A stretch of 64,000 nt of DNA, taken from positions 496,001 to 560,000 of the forward strand of contig NZ_VSLZ01000003.1 of assembly GCF_010747475.1 (NCBI RefSeq), read 5' to 3'. This DNA comes from Halorussus sp. MSC15.2. Its GTDB lineage: Archaea; Halobacteriota; Halobacteria; Halobacteriales; Haladaptataceae. The notes below the pieces were generated by a model. That model had not been told where the DNA came from. It did no database searches and saw nothing but the letters and a program-made list of their open reading frames with translations. Of this stretch, positions 43,308 through 52,349 are shown in pieces (positions within the stretch are counted from its first letter, which is position 1; each line of letters begins with the position of its first letter). A program made the translations under genes and the position numbers.

Positions 43308-43523
43308 ATGCCCGTGGGTGGGTACGACCCCGAAGACCTCGACGAGAAACTCTCGGACCTGCTGGACGAGACGGGCCGAGACCCCTCGAACTGGTTGACC
43401 GCCGAGGAGATAGCCGCGTGGGAGAACGGCGAGAGTCTGGTGGACCTGCTGAGCGAGGAGGACATCCGCGAGTTGCTGCAGGCGGAACGCGACCGTTCCA
43501 GCGGTGGCGACGCCGCGAGTTAG
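43308..43523 (+). CDS. Small acidic protein of unknown function
   Basis: The 71-residue protein reads MPVGGYDPEDLDEKLSDLLD and continues with predicted helices (DPSNWLTAEEIAAWENGESLVDLLSEEDIRELLQAERD). It is strongly acidic and helical, as many haloarchaeal small regulators. In-frame ATG at 43245 would add a basic 21-residue leader and is less likely. It is convergent with blh, 14 nt apart. Confidence 0.6.
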   Translation: MPVGGYDPEDLDEKLSDLLDETGRDPSNWLTAEEIAAWENGESLVDLLSEEDIRELLQAERDRSSGGDAAS

Positions 43524-43537
43524 CCCGGCGAGCGGAG

Positions 43538-44614
43538 TCACTCGGCCGACCAGACGCCCTCTCGCAGGTCCATCCACGTGACGACGGCGGTGTGAGGGAG
43601 CGTCAGCACCGCCAGTAACACGAGATACAGACCGAGAAGTGACGCCGGATTCGCGTCGGGCGGGGCGACGGACGCGAGACCGGCGAGGACGACCAGCGCC
43701 CCGACCGTGTTCGGAAGCGCGTCGCGAGCGAATCCCGCGACCGCGGGGGCGATTCGTCCGCCCGCGAGCGACTCGCCGCCGTCGTTCTCGACGACGAGGA
43801 GGCGCGCGACGTGGCGGACCGAGTGCCAGAGGCAGAAGTAGAGACCGACCGCCAGTACCGGCGGGACGACGAGGAAGTACGCCCACAGCAGGGCGGTTTC
43901 GAGCGCGTCGATTCGCCACCCGCGGTCGGTCCACCCGCTCCCCCGGACGACCCCGACGCCGACGGCGACCAGCGAGAGCGCGGCCAGTCCGCCGCCGAGC
44001 GCGAAGCGGACTTCGGGCCGAAACGCGGCGTCGAGGGTGGTCGCTGTGACGAGGTCGGAGTCGAACAGTCGAATCGTCGCCTCGGCGACCGACCGGTAGA
44101 CGCCCGGAAACGCCACGAGCGGGACGACCATGGGAATCCCGCCCCGGACCGCGAGCGCGAGCAGGCGCTGGCCGCGGGTCCGGAGGTGGTCGCCGCCGAC
44201 CGCGAGCAGGACGTAGAGGTCGCCCTGCCCCCAGTGGTAGACGGTCAACAGGAGGAACGAGGCGAACCCGAGGGCGGGGGAGGTCAGCCAGACCGCGAGT
44301 GTGACCGCGCCGCCGAGGAGGTAGACCGCGCCGACCGCCGCCAGCGGGCGGGACCCGCCGAGGCGCGCGACCGCGAGGTGGTCGGCCGCGCCGTGGGGGA
44401 GTCCGAAGGCGACGAAACTGGCGAGAAACGGGAGGTAGCGCACGACCGGCGGGAGGTCGGCTCCGACGCCGAGGGCCGCCGCGACCGCGACCGCCGCGAG
44501 GGCGACCCACGCCGGGACGACCGCGATTCGGAACAGTTCCCCGCCGAAGCCGTCGGGCGGGCCGCCGCCCGCGGAACCGGTCCCGTCCGAATCGCGCTCG
44601 CCGCTCACTGCCAT
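43538..44614 (-). CDS. blh: Brp/Blh-family beta-carotene 15,15'-dioxygenase
   Basis: This integral membrane iron oxygenase cleaves beta-carotene to two retinals. The 358-residue protein has about nine TMs. Candidate iron-ligand histidines are in FGLPHGAADHLAV, LLTVYHWGQGD, YFCLWHSVRHVARLL and VLTLPHTAVVTWMD. The ATG overlaps the 3' end of crtY by 10 nt, so beta-carotene synthesis and cleavage are co-expressed. The N-terminal 25 residues are a Gly/Asp-rich leader. No opsin gene is in the window. Confidence 0.9.
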   Translation of the reverse strand: MAVSGERDSDGTGSAGGGPPDGFGGELFRIAVVPAWVALAAVAVAAALGVGADLPPVVRYLPFLASFVAFGLPHGAADHLAVARLGGSRPLAAVGAVYLLGGAVTLAVWLTSPALGFASFLLLTVYHWGQGDLYVLLAVGGDHLRTRGQRLLALAVRGGIPMVVPLVAFPGVYRSVAEATIRLFDSDLVTATTLDAAFRPEVRFALGGGLAALSLVAVGVGVVRGSGWTDRGWRIDALETALLWAYFLVVPPVLAVGLYFCLWHSVRHVARLLVVENDGGESLAGGRIAPAVAGFARDALPNTVGALVVLAGLASVAPPDANPASLLGLYLVLLAVLTLPHTAVVTWMDLREGVWSAE

Positions 44615-45455
44615 CGGCGACGCACCTCCGCGGCGTCCGGAACGCGGGCCGCGACCGCCTCGGCCAGCGACGCGACCGACGGCGGTACCAGTCCCGCGAC
44701 CGCGTAGGCCGGACCGCGCTCGTCCGCCCGGGCGGTCACCCAGTCGAACAGCAAGAGACCCTGCACGACGAGGAGGTTCGTCAGGACGAAGAAAATCGCC
44801 TCCTCGACCGGCAGTCCCGCGACGTGAATCCCGGTCGAGTAGTCGGGCGAAATCGTCCAGAGACCCGTGCCGATGGCGAACCGGTCGGCGACCCAGAGGT
44901 ACGCCGACGGAACCGCGACCGCGCCGCGACGAGTCGGCGGTAGCGCCAGACGACCGGGCCGCCGACCGCCCAGAGGAACGCGACGACCGGCCCGGCCCAG
45001 ACGAGTATCATCCCGAGGTAGTAGGTCCGGGTCGCACTCACGGTGAGAACGGCCCCGAGCGCCGCAAGTGCGAGCCACGCGACGGCACCGACGGTCCGGG
45101 CGTCGGCCCGTCCGGGCGCGTCGCGGCCGGGAACGCCGGGGTCCACCCGGGGCGCGAGCAGGTGATACCAGAGTCCGGTCGTGACGGTCTGGAGGACGAA
45201 GAACAGCCACTCGCCGAGGGGGACGCGGGCGAACCGGGCCGCGACCACGCCCTCGCCGTAGGTCCAGACGCCGCGACCGACGAGATAGCTGTCCCACGGT
45301 GCGGTGTAGGCGACCGCGATGCAGACCAGCGCGGCCACGCCCGCGACCACTCGTCGCGGGGCCTCGGTCCGGCGCGCGACCGCGACGGTCAACCCGACCG
45401 CGGGGACCGCGAGGAAGGCCGACAGGAACTCGACGTAGGTGAGCGAACCGGTCAT
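44605..45455 (-). pseudogene. crtY: Lycopene beta-cyclase CrtY (archaeal CrtYcd type), single-base frameshift
   Basis: This enzyme cyclises lycopene to beta-carotene. From ATG 45455 (MTGSLTYVEFLSAFLAVPAV): AYTAPWDSYLVGRGVWTYGEG, RVPLGEWLFFVLQTVTTGLWYHLL, TRTYYLGMILVWAGPVVAFLWAVGGPVVWRYRRLVAA. One missing base near 44920-44924 then shifts the frame, and the second half follows: VPSAYLWVADRFAIGTGLWTISPDYSTGI, LPVEEAIFFVLTNLLVVQGLLLFDW. The two repeats (GEWLFFVLQ and EEAIFFVLT) are the CrtYc and CrtYd modules. Restored length is about 283 residues, normal for the family. Overlaps blh. Confidence 0.88.
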
Positions 45456-45608
45456 CGTGAGAGTCGGACTCGTTCGCGGCGTTCGCAACCGGGTGTCAAA
45501 GTCGGTTCGGTAGCTGGTCGGCGGGTAGGGGGACGGCTGGCGAAAATCGAAGCGTGGATGTCGGGGCGAGGAACGGAACTGAGTGGCTTCGGCCCGTAGG
45601 ACCGACGG

Positions 45609-46205
45609 ATGCGCCGCGTAGCCCAAATCGAAGTCCTCCGCGAGTGGCTCCGGGTCGAGCGAAGCCACCCCGAGGTGGACTGGTTCCCCGTCGAATCGCT
45701 GGACGAGCGAGCGGCGCTGGACGAACTGCTCGACCGCAACCCCGGCGCGGCCGCGTTCGTCTGGCGGGACGCCCCCGTGCGGTGGTACGAGACGACCCTC
45801 GACCGAGAGGACTTCGCGGACCTCCGCGTGGTCGAGGGACCCGAGGGACTGCGGTGGCGCGCCCTCTCGCCCGACGGGACGATTCACGGCGCGGCCCGTC
45901 GAATCGCTGACGGGGACCCGGGCGAGTTGACCGACGAGACGGGCGTGGACGTTTCGACTGTGGTGGAGTTCGTCGAGGAGATGCCCGACGGTCCGCTGGT
46001 CCTCTCGACGCGGGAGGGGTGCGTTCCGCGGTACGTGGCCGACGGCAACCACCGCGCGGTGGCGCTGGCGCTCCGGATGCGCTCGGGAGACTTCTCGCCA
46101 CAGCGCGCGTATCTCGGCGTGGGTGCGAACCGCGTCGTTCGACCCCTCCGACAGCGCCTCTGCGGGGCGGTCGAGGACGCGCTCGATAGTTACTTCGGGA
46201 GGTAG
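45609..46205 (+). CDS. Conserved-type protein with ParB/sulfiredoxin-like DGNHR motif
   Basis: The 198-residue protein has no named family. N-terminal WFPVESLDERAALDELLDR resembles the ParB-like entry strand, and YVADGNHRAVALALRM matches the nucleotide-binding DGxHR motif of ParB/sulfiredoxin folds. Between them is EEMPDGPLVLSTREGCVP. A single-domain nuclease, NTPase or kinase of that fold is possible. It is monocistronic and divergent from crtY. Confidence 0.65.
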   Translation: MRRVAQIEVLREWLRVERSHPEVDWFPVESLDERAALDELLDRNPGAAAFVWRDAPVRWYETTLDREDFADLRVVEGPEGLRWRALSPDGTIHGAARRIADGDPGELTDETGVDVSTVVEFVEEMPDGPLVLSTREGCVPRYVADGNHRAVALALRMRSGDFSPQRAYLGVGANRVVRPLRQRLCGAVEDALDSYFGR

Positions 46206-46316
46206 TGTTCCGAACAGTTTCCGGGTCCTGGAACGCTCTCGCGCCGGTTGGGGGCCAAAGAGGCATAAGTCGGCCCGTCGTATCCCGGTCGGACGGCCGA
46301 GCGCCGTCGGGGGAGC

Positions 46317-47393
46317 ATGCCAGCACGGTCACTCTACTTCACGGGGGACGGAGCGGTGGAGGTGCGCGAGCGCGAGATACCCGACCCGGACGAGGGGGAA
46401 GTTCGGGTCCGGGCCGAGCGGTCGGCGGTGAGTCCCGGCACGGAGCTACTGGTCTACCGCGGCGAGGTGCCGTCGGGGATGGCCGCCGACCCGAACATCG
46501 ACGCGCTGTCTGGCGGGTTCGAGTTCCCGCTCCGGTACGGGTACGCGGTCGTCGGCCGAGTGACGGCGACCGGGCCGGGCGTCGAGAGCGCGTGGGAGGA
46601 CCGGCGCGTGTTCGGGTTCAATCCGCACGAGAGCCACTTCTGCGCGCCGGTCTCGGACGTGCTGGCGGTGCCCGAGGACTGCTCGGCCGCGGCGGCCACC
46701 TTCCTGCCGAACGTCGAGACGGCGGTCAACTTCCTGCACGACGGCGCGCCCAGACTCGGCGAGCGCGCGGCCGTCTTCGGACAGGGCGTGGTCGGCCTGC
46801 TGACGACCGCACTGCTCGACGACTGCCCGCTGGACCGACTCGTCACGGTGGACCGCCACGCCCCGCGCCGCGAGCGCTCGCTGGAACTGGGCGCTGACGC
46901 CGCCCTCGACCCGGAAGCCACGCTCGGTCCGGACGGGCGCGATTTCGACGGCGGAGAGTCAGACCGGACCGGCGTCGGCGAACGAATCCGAGAGCGACTG
47001 GGAGGTCCCGACGAGGAGGCCGCGGGCGCGGACCTGACCTACGAACTCTCGGGGTGTCCGGACGCGCTCGACTCGGCCATCGCGGCCACGGGCTACGACG
47101 GTCGGGTCGTGGTCGGGTCGTGGTACGGCACCAAGCCCGCGGAACTCGACCTCGGCGGGCGGTTCCACCGGAGTCGGGTCAGCGTCGAGAGCAGTCAGGT
47201 CAGCACCATCGACCCGGAACTCCGGGGCCGGTGGTCGAAGGACCGGCGACTCGCCGTGGCGTGGGACCGGCTCCGCGACCTGAACCCCGAACGGTTCCTG
47301 ACCCACGAGTTCGACGTCGGCGAGGCGGGGCGGGCCTACGAACTGCTGGACGAGAGTCCGGCGGACGCGCTCGGCGTGACCTTCCGGTACTGA
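46317..47393 (+). CDS. Zinc-binding dehydrogenase-like MDR protein (BchC-like)
   Basis: The 358-residue medium-chain dehydrogenase has ERSAVSPGTELLVYRGEVP and FEFPLRYGYAVVGRV in place of the classical GHE zinc motif, no structural-zinc cysteines, and Rossmann FGQGVVGLLTT. This pattern is shared with BchC-type dehydrogenases. A substrate-domain end GTKPAELDLGGRFHRSRV follows. It starts a plus-strand cluster with a pterin synthase, a glycosyltransferase and a methyltransferase; 90 nt separate it from the next gene. It probably oxidises or reduces a hydroxyethyl- or hydroxypropyl-type side chain, by analogy only. Confidence 0.85.
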   Translation: MPARSLYFTGDGAVEVREREIPDPDEGEVRVRAERSAVSPGTELLVYRGEVPSGMAADPNIDALSGGFEFPLRYGYAVVGRVTATGPGVESAWEDRRVFGFNPHESHFCAPVSDVLAVPEDCSAAAATFLPNVETAVNFLHDGAPRLGERAAVFGQGVVGLLTTALLDDCPLDRLVTVDRHAPRRERSLELGADAALDPEATLGPDGRDFDGGESDRTGVGERIRERLGGPDEEAAGADLTYELSGCPDALDSAIAATGYDGRVVVGSWYGTKPAELDLGGRFHRSRVSVESSQVSTIDPELRGRWSKDRRLAVAWDRLRDLNPERFLTHEFDVGEAGRAYELLDESPADALGVTFRY

Positions 47394-47483
47394 CGGAGGG
47401 ACGGGAGGGTCACCGACCCGCCGGGAGTCCTCGAACCCCGCGACCCCCGACTTTCAAGCCGACGGGCGTCGTGCCGACAGTGA

Positions 47484-47861
47484 ATGTACACCGTCACGGT
47501 CCAGCGCGACTTCGTAGCACAGCACTTCCTGACGGTTCCGGACCCCGGTCCCGAGGGCGACCTGCACTCGCACCACTACACCGCGACGGTCGAACTCGCG
47601 GGCGAGCGACTCAACGAGTACGGCTACCTCGCGGACATCGACGCCGTGGCCGAGCGCCTCGACGCGACGGTGGACCGATACCGGGACGCGACGCTCAACG
47701 ACCTGCCGGAGTTCGAGGGGCGGAACCCGAGTCTGGAACACTTCGCGCGCCTGTTCGGCGGTCAGTTTTGGGAGAGTCTCGACGCGCCCGAAGTCGAGTC
47801 CGTGACCGTCTCGTTGCGGGAGGACGACGTGGCGCGGGCGTCCCACGAGCGAGCGGTCTGA
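47484..47861 (+). CDS. 6-pyruvoyl-tetrahydropterin synthase family protein (QueD/PTPS-like)
   Basis: The 125-residue T-fold protein has zinc ligands His14 (FVAQHF) and His28/His30 (DLHSHHY), as the HxHxY motif requires. The cysteine normally seen just before this motif in PTPS and QueD is replaced by Gly/Glu (GPEGDLHSH), so the reaction may be the retro-aldol type of PTPS variants. GRNPSLEHFARLFGGQF near the end carries the family's conserved Pro-Ser/Thr-x-Glu pterin anchor. It sits 3 nt before a glycosyltransferase rather than the queuosine genes, so a pterin product is more likely. Confidence 0.85.
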   Translation: MYTVTVQRDFVAQHFLTVPDPGPEGDLHSHHYTATVELAGERLNEYGYLADIDAVAERLDATVDRYRDATLNDLPEFEGRNPSLEHFARLFGGQFWESLDAPEVESVTVSLREDDVARASHERAV

Positions 47862-47864
47862 ACG

Positions 47865-48962
47865 ATGCGCGTCGGACTGGTGGTCTACGGCGACCTCGGG
47901 ACCACCAGCGGCGGGTACCTCTACGACCGGCGACTCGCCGCGGCGCTCCGGGACGCGGGCCACCGGGTCTCCGTCGTCTCGCTTCCCGAACGCGACTACC
48001 TGCGAGCGCTCGCCGACAACCTCGACCCCGGAATCCGCTCCGGACTCCGGGGGTTCGACCTGCTGGTCGAAGACGAACTCTGTCACCCCTCGCTGGTCGG
48101 CCACAACCGGGCCGTCGGCGCGCCGATAGTCGCCGTCGTCCACCACCTCCGGAGCAGCGAGCGGTGGCCCGCGTGGCGCGAGCGACTCTATCGCGCGGTC
48201 GAACGGCGCTACCTCCGGACCGCCGACGCGGCAATCTACGCCAGCGACGCGACGCGGCGCGACGCCGAGCGACTCGCCGGTCCCCGACCCTCGGTGGTCG
48301 CCCGGCCCGCGGGAGACCGATTCGACCCCGACGTGGACCCCCGAACTATCGTCGCCCGGGCCGACCGCGACCCCTTCCGAATCGCCTTCGTCGGCAACCT
48401 CCTCCCGCGGAAGGGCCTCCGCGTTCTGCTCCGCGGACTCGCCCGCGTCTCGGGGGACTGGCACCTCTCGGTCGTCGGGAACGACGACGCCGACCCGGGG
48501 TACGCGGACGACGCACGCGAACTCGCCGAGACGTTCGGAATCGCCGACGCGGTCCGGTTCGAGGGGCGACTCCCGGACGCCGCGCTCGCCGACCGACTCG
48601 CCGAGAGCCACCTGCTCGCGGTCCCCTCGCGGTTCGAGGGGTACGGCATCGTCTATCTGGAGGGGATGGGGTTCGGACTCCCGGCGCTCGCCACGACCGC
48701 GGGCGGTGCGACGGAACTCGTCACTCACGGCGAGGACGGCTTCCTCGTCCCGCCGGGCGACGCCGCCGCGGTCGCCGCGGCGGTCGAAACCCTGCTGAGC
48801 GACCGCGACCGCCTGCGCGAGATGAGTCTGACCGCCAGACGCCGATTCGAGCGCCATCCGGGGTGGAGCGAGTCGATGGCGACCGCCCGGCGCTTCCTGC
48901 AGTCGGTCGCTGACGAGTCGGAGCGACTCGGCGAGAATCACCCGAAGGAGACCGAGCCGTGA
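47865..48962 (+). CDS. Glycosyltransferase family 4 protein
   Basis: This GT-B glycosyltransferase has 365 residues. The N-domain starts MRVGLVVYGDLGTTSGGYLYDRRLAAALRDAGH. The C-domain has IAFVGNLLPRKGLRVLLRGLA and the donor-binding PSRFEGYGIVYLEGMGFGLPALATTAGGATELV (EX7E). It transfers a sugar from a nucleotide donor, retaining configuration. It begins 3 nt after the pterin synthase and ends in a GTGA overlap with the methyltransferase, so the three are co-translated. The acceptor is unknown; a pterin is a reasonable candidate. Confidence 0.9.
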   Translation: MRVGLVVYGDLGTTSGGYLYDRRLAAALRDAGHRVSVVSLPERDYLRALADNLDPGIRSGLRGFDLLVEDELCHPSLVGHNRAVGAPIVAVVHHLRSSERWPAWRERLYRAVERRYLRTADAAIYASDATRRDAERLAGPRPSVVARPAGDRFDPDVDPRTIVARADRDPFRIAFVGNLLPRKGLRVLLRGLARVSGDWHLSVVGNDDADPGYADDARELAETFGIADAVRFEGRLPDAALADRLAESHLLAVPSRFEGYGIVYLEGMGFGLPALATTAGGATELVTHGEDGFLVPPGDAAAVAAAVETLLSDRDRLREMSLTARRRFERHPGWSESMATARRFLQSVADESERLGENHPKETEP

Positions 48963-49831
48963 ACTTCCAGCGTTACCTCTCGGCCAAGCGGACCGCGGAC
49001 GGCCGAGCGCTGAACCGCCGCGTCGAGGAGCGACTCGGCGACGCGGTGTGCATGCAGGACCGCCTGCGTGTACTGGAGGTCGGCGCTGGCATCGGTTCGA
49101 CCGTACTCCGACTCCTCGACCGGCAGTGGCTCCCCGACCGGGTGACCTACACCGCGCTCGACGTGGACGAGCGAACCGTCGTGACCGCCCGCGAGCGCCT
49201 GCCGCCGCGCGCCGCCGCACTCGGCTACGCGGTCCGGCGCGCGGGCGACCGGTTCGTCCTCTCTCGCGAGGGCCGACGCGTCGAAGTCGAGTTCCGAACG
49301 GCCGACGCCTTCGAGTTCCTCGCGGAGACCGACGCGGTGTGGGACCTCGTTGTGGCTCAGGCCTTCGCGGACCTCGTCGACCCCGCCGACGCGCTGGCGG
49401 CGTTCCGAACCGCGCTGGCTCCCGAGGGACTGGTCTACTGTCCCATCACCTTCGACGGCGAGACGATTTTCGAACCCGTGACCGACGCCGAGTTCGAGGG
49501 GCGTCTGCTCGACGCGTTCCACCGCCACCTCGACCGGTCGGGCGACAGCAGAGCGGGCCGACACCTGCTCTCGCTGGCCGCCGCCGGAGACGAGGGCGGC
49601 GTTCTGGCGGCGGGCGGGTCGGACTGGGTGGTGCGACCCCGCGGCGAGACGTATCCGGCCGACGAGACCTACTTCCTCGACTGCATCGTGGAGATGGTCG
49701 AGAGCGCCGTCCGCGCGGAGTCGGTACTCGACGACCGGCGACTGTCGGCGTGGGTCGCGCGCCGACACCGACAGGTCGAGGACGCGGAACTGGTGTACGT
49801 CGCCCACCAACTCGACCTGCTGATTCGGTGA
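48959..49831 (+). CDS. Class I SAM-dependent methyltransferase
   Basis: The 290-residue methyltransferase has SAM motif I LRVLEVGAGIGSTVLRLL, motif II YTALDVDERTVVTARERL and motif III DLVVAQAFADLVDPADALA. The GTG start overlaps the glycosyltransferase stop. C-terminal regions (GGSDWVVRPRGETYPADETYFLDCIV) resemble no specific family known to me. As the last gene of the cluster it would tailor the glycosylated product. Confidence 0.87.
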   Translation: MNFQRYLSAKRTADGRALNRRVEERLGDAVCMQDRLRVLEVGAGIGSTVLRLLDRQWLPDRVTYTALDVDERTVVTARERLPPRAAALGYAVRRAGDRFVLSREGRRVEVEFRTADAFEFLAETDAVWDLVVAQAFADLVDPADALAAFRTALAPEGLVYCPITFDGETIFEPVTDAEFEGRLLDAFHRHLDRSGDSRAGRHLLSLAAAGDEGGVLAAGGSDWVVRPRGETYPADETYFLDCIVEMVESAVRAESVLDDRRLSAWVARRHRQVEDAELVYVAHQLDLLIR

Positions 49832-49949
49832 AAACAGCCGCGAGGCGGAAATCGAGCGGAGAAGTACTCTACAGATTTCGACGCGACTGGGGTTTCGGAA
49901 CGTCGGAGCCTCCACGACTACCGAACGGAATCGCCGCAGGCGACCAGCG

Positions 49950-51095
49950 TCACATGGCGGTCCGCGGTGCCGCGACGCTCCCCGCTTCCCGGCGAATCTG
50001 TAACGCCGTCGCCATCTGCGTCGAAGTGATGACGCCCCGAATCTCGCCGTCGGCTTCCACGATTGCCGCGTCCACCCGGTCGCGGTTCATCAGTCCGTAC
50101 ACGTCGAACAGCGACGTTTCACCGGTAATTCGAGGAACGTTAGTGTCCATCACCTCCTCGACCGTAGTATCCTGCCCGCGACTGCGTTTGAAGTCGTCTA
50201 CCGAGACGATGCCGGCGACGGTTCCGTCGTCGCCGGTCACCAGATATGTCGTCCGGCCTTCCTCCAACATACGCGTCGCGAGGTCCGCCATCGTGGTGTC
50301 TCCGGTGACCCTCTCCGTGTCCGTCGTCATCACGTCAGCGGCGGTGACGCCGTCGAGCAGCGTGTCGAGCGCGACGAGTCGCGATTCGCTCGTCGCGCCC
50401 CCGTACACGAACAGCGCGAGGAGCAGGAGGAGCGGACTGAACGAGAGGACTCCCAAGATAGCGAAGCCAAGCGCGAACAGGGCACCGACGCGCGCGGCGG
50501 TCCGCGTCGCCGTCGCGTACGGTTGGGACCGAGCGAGGAGCGCGCGGAGGACGCGCCCGCCGTCCATCGGGAACGCCGGCAGGAGGTTGAACACTGTCAG
50601 GACCAGATTCGTCACCACGAGCCACCCGAAGACGAAGGTCACGACGGGAAGCGAAGCGGGGACGACGAGGACGGCGGCGTAGGCCACGGCGGCGACGAGA
50701 ACGCTGGCCGCGGGTCCGGCGATGGCTATCCAGAACTCCTTCTGCCACTCGCGGGGAATCGTCTGGAGATTGGCGAGACCGCCGAGCAACCAGAGGGTAA
50801 TCGACTCGACCTCGATACCGTACCGTCGCGCGGCCCACGAGTGCCCGAGTTCGTGGAGCGCGACGCTGACGAACAACCCGACCGCCGCCAGACTACCGAT
50901 GAGCCACGGCGTGTTCCCGGCCCGGAGGTCCGCCGCGTCGAGCGGCGACGGGGTGAACCCGTTGATGATGCCGGTGTAGATGGTAATCTGTTCGCCGCTT
51001 CCGATGAGCCACGCCAAGACCGGCAGGAACACCAACAGCGAAACGTTGATTCGAATGGGGATGCCCCAGACCGAGGTAATCCTGTAGTTCCACAT
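49950..51095 (-). CDS. Site-2-protease family zinc metalloprotease with two CBS domains
   Basis: The 381-residue membrane protease has WNYRITSVWGIPIRINVSLLVFL at the start. The active-site HELGH is in FVSVALHELGHSWAARRYGI, the third zinc-ligand motif is NLLPAFPMDGGRVLRALLAR, and there are about six TMs. The C-terminal third has two CBS motifs, VTAADVMTTDTERVTGD and VEEVMDTNVPRITGE, which sense adenyl nucleotides in relatives. The ATG at 51095 is chosen because the family begins there; the upstream 128 in-frame codons look like shadow. Confidence 0.92.
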   Translation of the reverse strand: MWNYRITSVWGIPIRINVSLLVFLPVLAWLIGSGEQITIYTGIINGFTPSPLDAADLRAGNTPWLIGSLAAVGLFVSVALHELGHSWAARRYGIEVESITLWLLGGLANLQTIPREWQKEFWIAIAGPAASVLVAAVAYAAVLVVPASLPVVTFVFGWLVVTNLVLTVFNLLPAFPMDGGRVLRALLARSQPYATATRTAARVGALFALGFAILGVLSFSPLLLLLALFVYGGATSESRLVALDTLLDGVTAADVMTTDTERVTGDTTMADLATRMLEEGRTTYLVTGDDGTVAGIVSVDDFKRSRGQDTTVEEVMDTNVPRITGETSLFDVYGLMNRDRVDAAIVEADGEIRGVITSTQMATALQIRREAGSVAAPRTAM

Positions 51096-51553
51096 TGCAG
51101 AAGTATACGAATCGAGATAGGATATGCTTGGTGGCACGTCTGTACCGCCGTACAGCCGCCGACTGAAACGTCTCGGAGGAAAGGTAGGAAGGAGCGTACA
51201 TATCAGGAAACGAACTGCTCTGGGCTGAGAGTGTGAGCGTTCGACTGCAATCGAGGAGTGGGCACCCTCTCGGAGACACAGTGACGATACGCAACTTGCG
51301 GGCCGTTCGTAGAGGACTAGGCTACAACTCCAATTCGGAGCGACACTGGCGTTTGATATATCGGTATCTAGTTTACTATAACCGCGAGCCGGAATTCGGG
51401 AGTTCGAGCGAGACCGCGGGAAACTACCGTCCTGCTGGCCGTCGAGGAGAGCGTCGCAGTCGCCGCGAGTGACCGACACGGGGCGATTGCGGAGCAGTGT
51501 TGTGCGGACTATACAAATCCTTTTACGTGTTTGGTCCGTAGCGACCGCTAAGA
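51096..51553. other. Divergent intergenic region between the S2P protease and the HTH regulator
   Basis: About 458 nt. TTTTAC (51521-51526) lies about 30 nt upstream of the 51554 start, indicating a leaderless transcript. AT-rich elements at about 51355-51385 (TATATCGGTATCTAGTTTACT) may be further promoters or operators. Only short motif-free frames are open here. Confidence 0.5.
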
Positions 51554-51949
51554 ATGGCAGACTCGATGGCCGAATATCTTCAGAGCGACATGGAGTGTGA
51601 GGGACTGCTGGAGTGCATCCACGGTCTGAAGGAACTCGACCGAGAGTGCTTTCAGGTCCTCGTCGAGAGCGAAGAACCGCTGACCATCGACGAAGTGGCC
51701 GACAAGGTGGACCGCGAGCGTTCGACCGCGTACCGCTCCATCCAGCGACTTCTCCAGTCCGGATTCGTCCAGAAGGAACAGGTGAACTACGAGCAGGGCG
51801 GCTACTACCACGTCTACCGGCCGACCGACCCGGACGAGGTGGCCGACGACATGCAGCGGATGCTCAACGACTGGTACGCCAAGATGGGCCAGTTGGTGCA
51901 GGAGTTCCGCGACAAGTACGACCAACAACCGGTCGCGGCCGAGAACTGA
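51554..51949 (+). CDS. TrmB-like winged helix-turn-helix transcriptional regulator
   Basis: The 131-residue regulator has a wHTH at residues about 35-75: LTIDEVADKVDRERSTAYRSIQRLLQSGFVQKEQVNYEQGGYYHVYR, with a beta-wing around NYEQGGYYH. A helical dimerisation tail follows (DDMQRMLNDWYAKMGQLVQEFRDKY). Small TrmB/MarR-type proteins of this kind are common in haloarchaea. Cysteines in ECEGLLECIHG could be redox or metal sensors. It is monocistronic, so the target is unknown. Confidence 0.87.
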   Translation: MADSMAEYLQSDMECEGLLECIHGLKELDRECFQVLVESEEPLTIDEVADKVDRERSTAYRSIQRLLQSGFVQKEQVNYEQGGYYHVYRPTDPDEVADDMQRMLNDWYAKMGQLVQEFRDKYDQQPVAAEN

Positions 51950-52349
51950 GCGACGCGACCCACTTCTGTCCCGCCATATTCCCACGTTCTCTCTCGGCAT
52001 CTGATATCCCGATATCGCTCTCTTCCCGGGGTTCGGCCCACACTTCTCTCGAATTTCGGAACCGCACTCTCCTCGAATTTCGACGGACCACGGGACGCGC
52101 TGCGCTCGCGCTCGGCCGCACGCGGTGCAGTTGCGGCCGAGCGCCCGTGCAAGCGGGGAGCGCGGTTGCGGTGCCGTGCAGTGACGGTGCGGTACAGTGC
52201 GGTTGGCGTGGCGCTGTACTCCTCGGCTCTAGCAGTAGCTATCTCCTCGCCACCTCCGCCCACCTCTGAGAATTATCGCACACTCTCCGCGAAACCAACC
52301 GACGCCCAACACAGCACCGTTAACCCGCCCGAACCCCAACAGTGCGCCA
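51950..52349. other. Intergenic region with low-complexity G/C stretches
   Basis: 400 nt without a convincing gene. There are short repeats such as CTCTCTTC / CTCTCCTC and a run of GTGC/GTGCGG variants around 52150-52210, and no promoter of unusual kind. TTATCGCACACTCTCC (52274 on) may belong to the promoter of the downstream gene. Confidence 0.4.
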
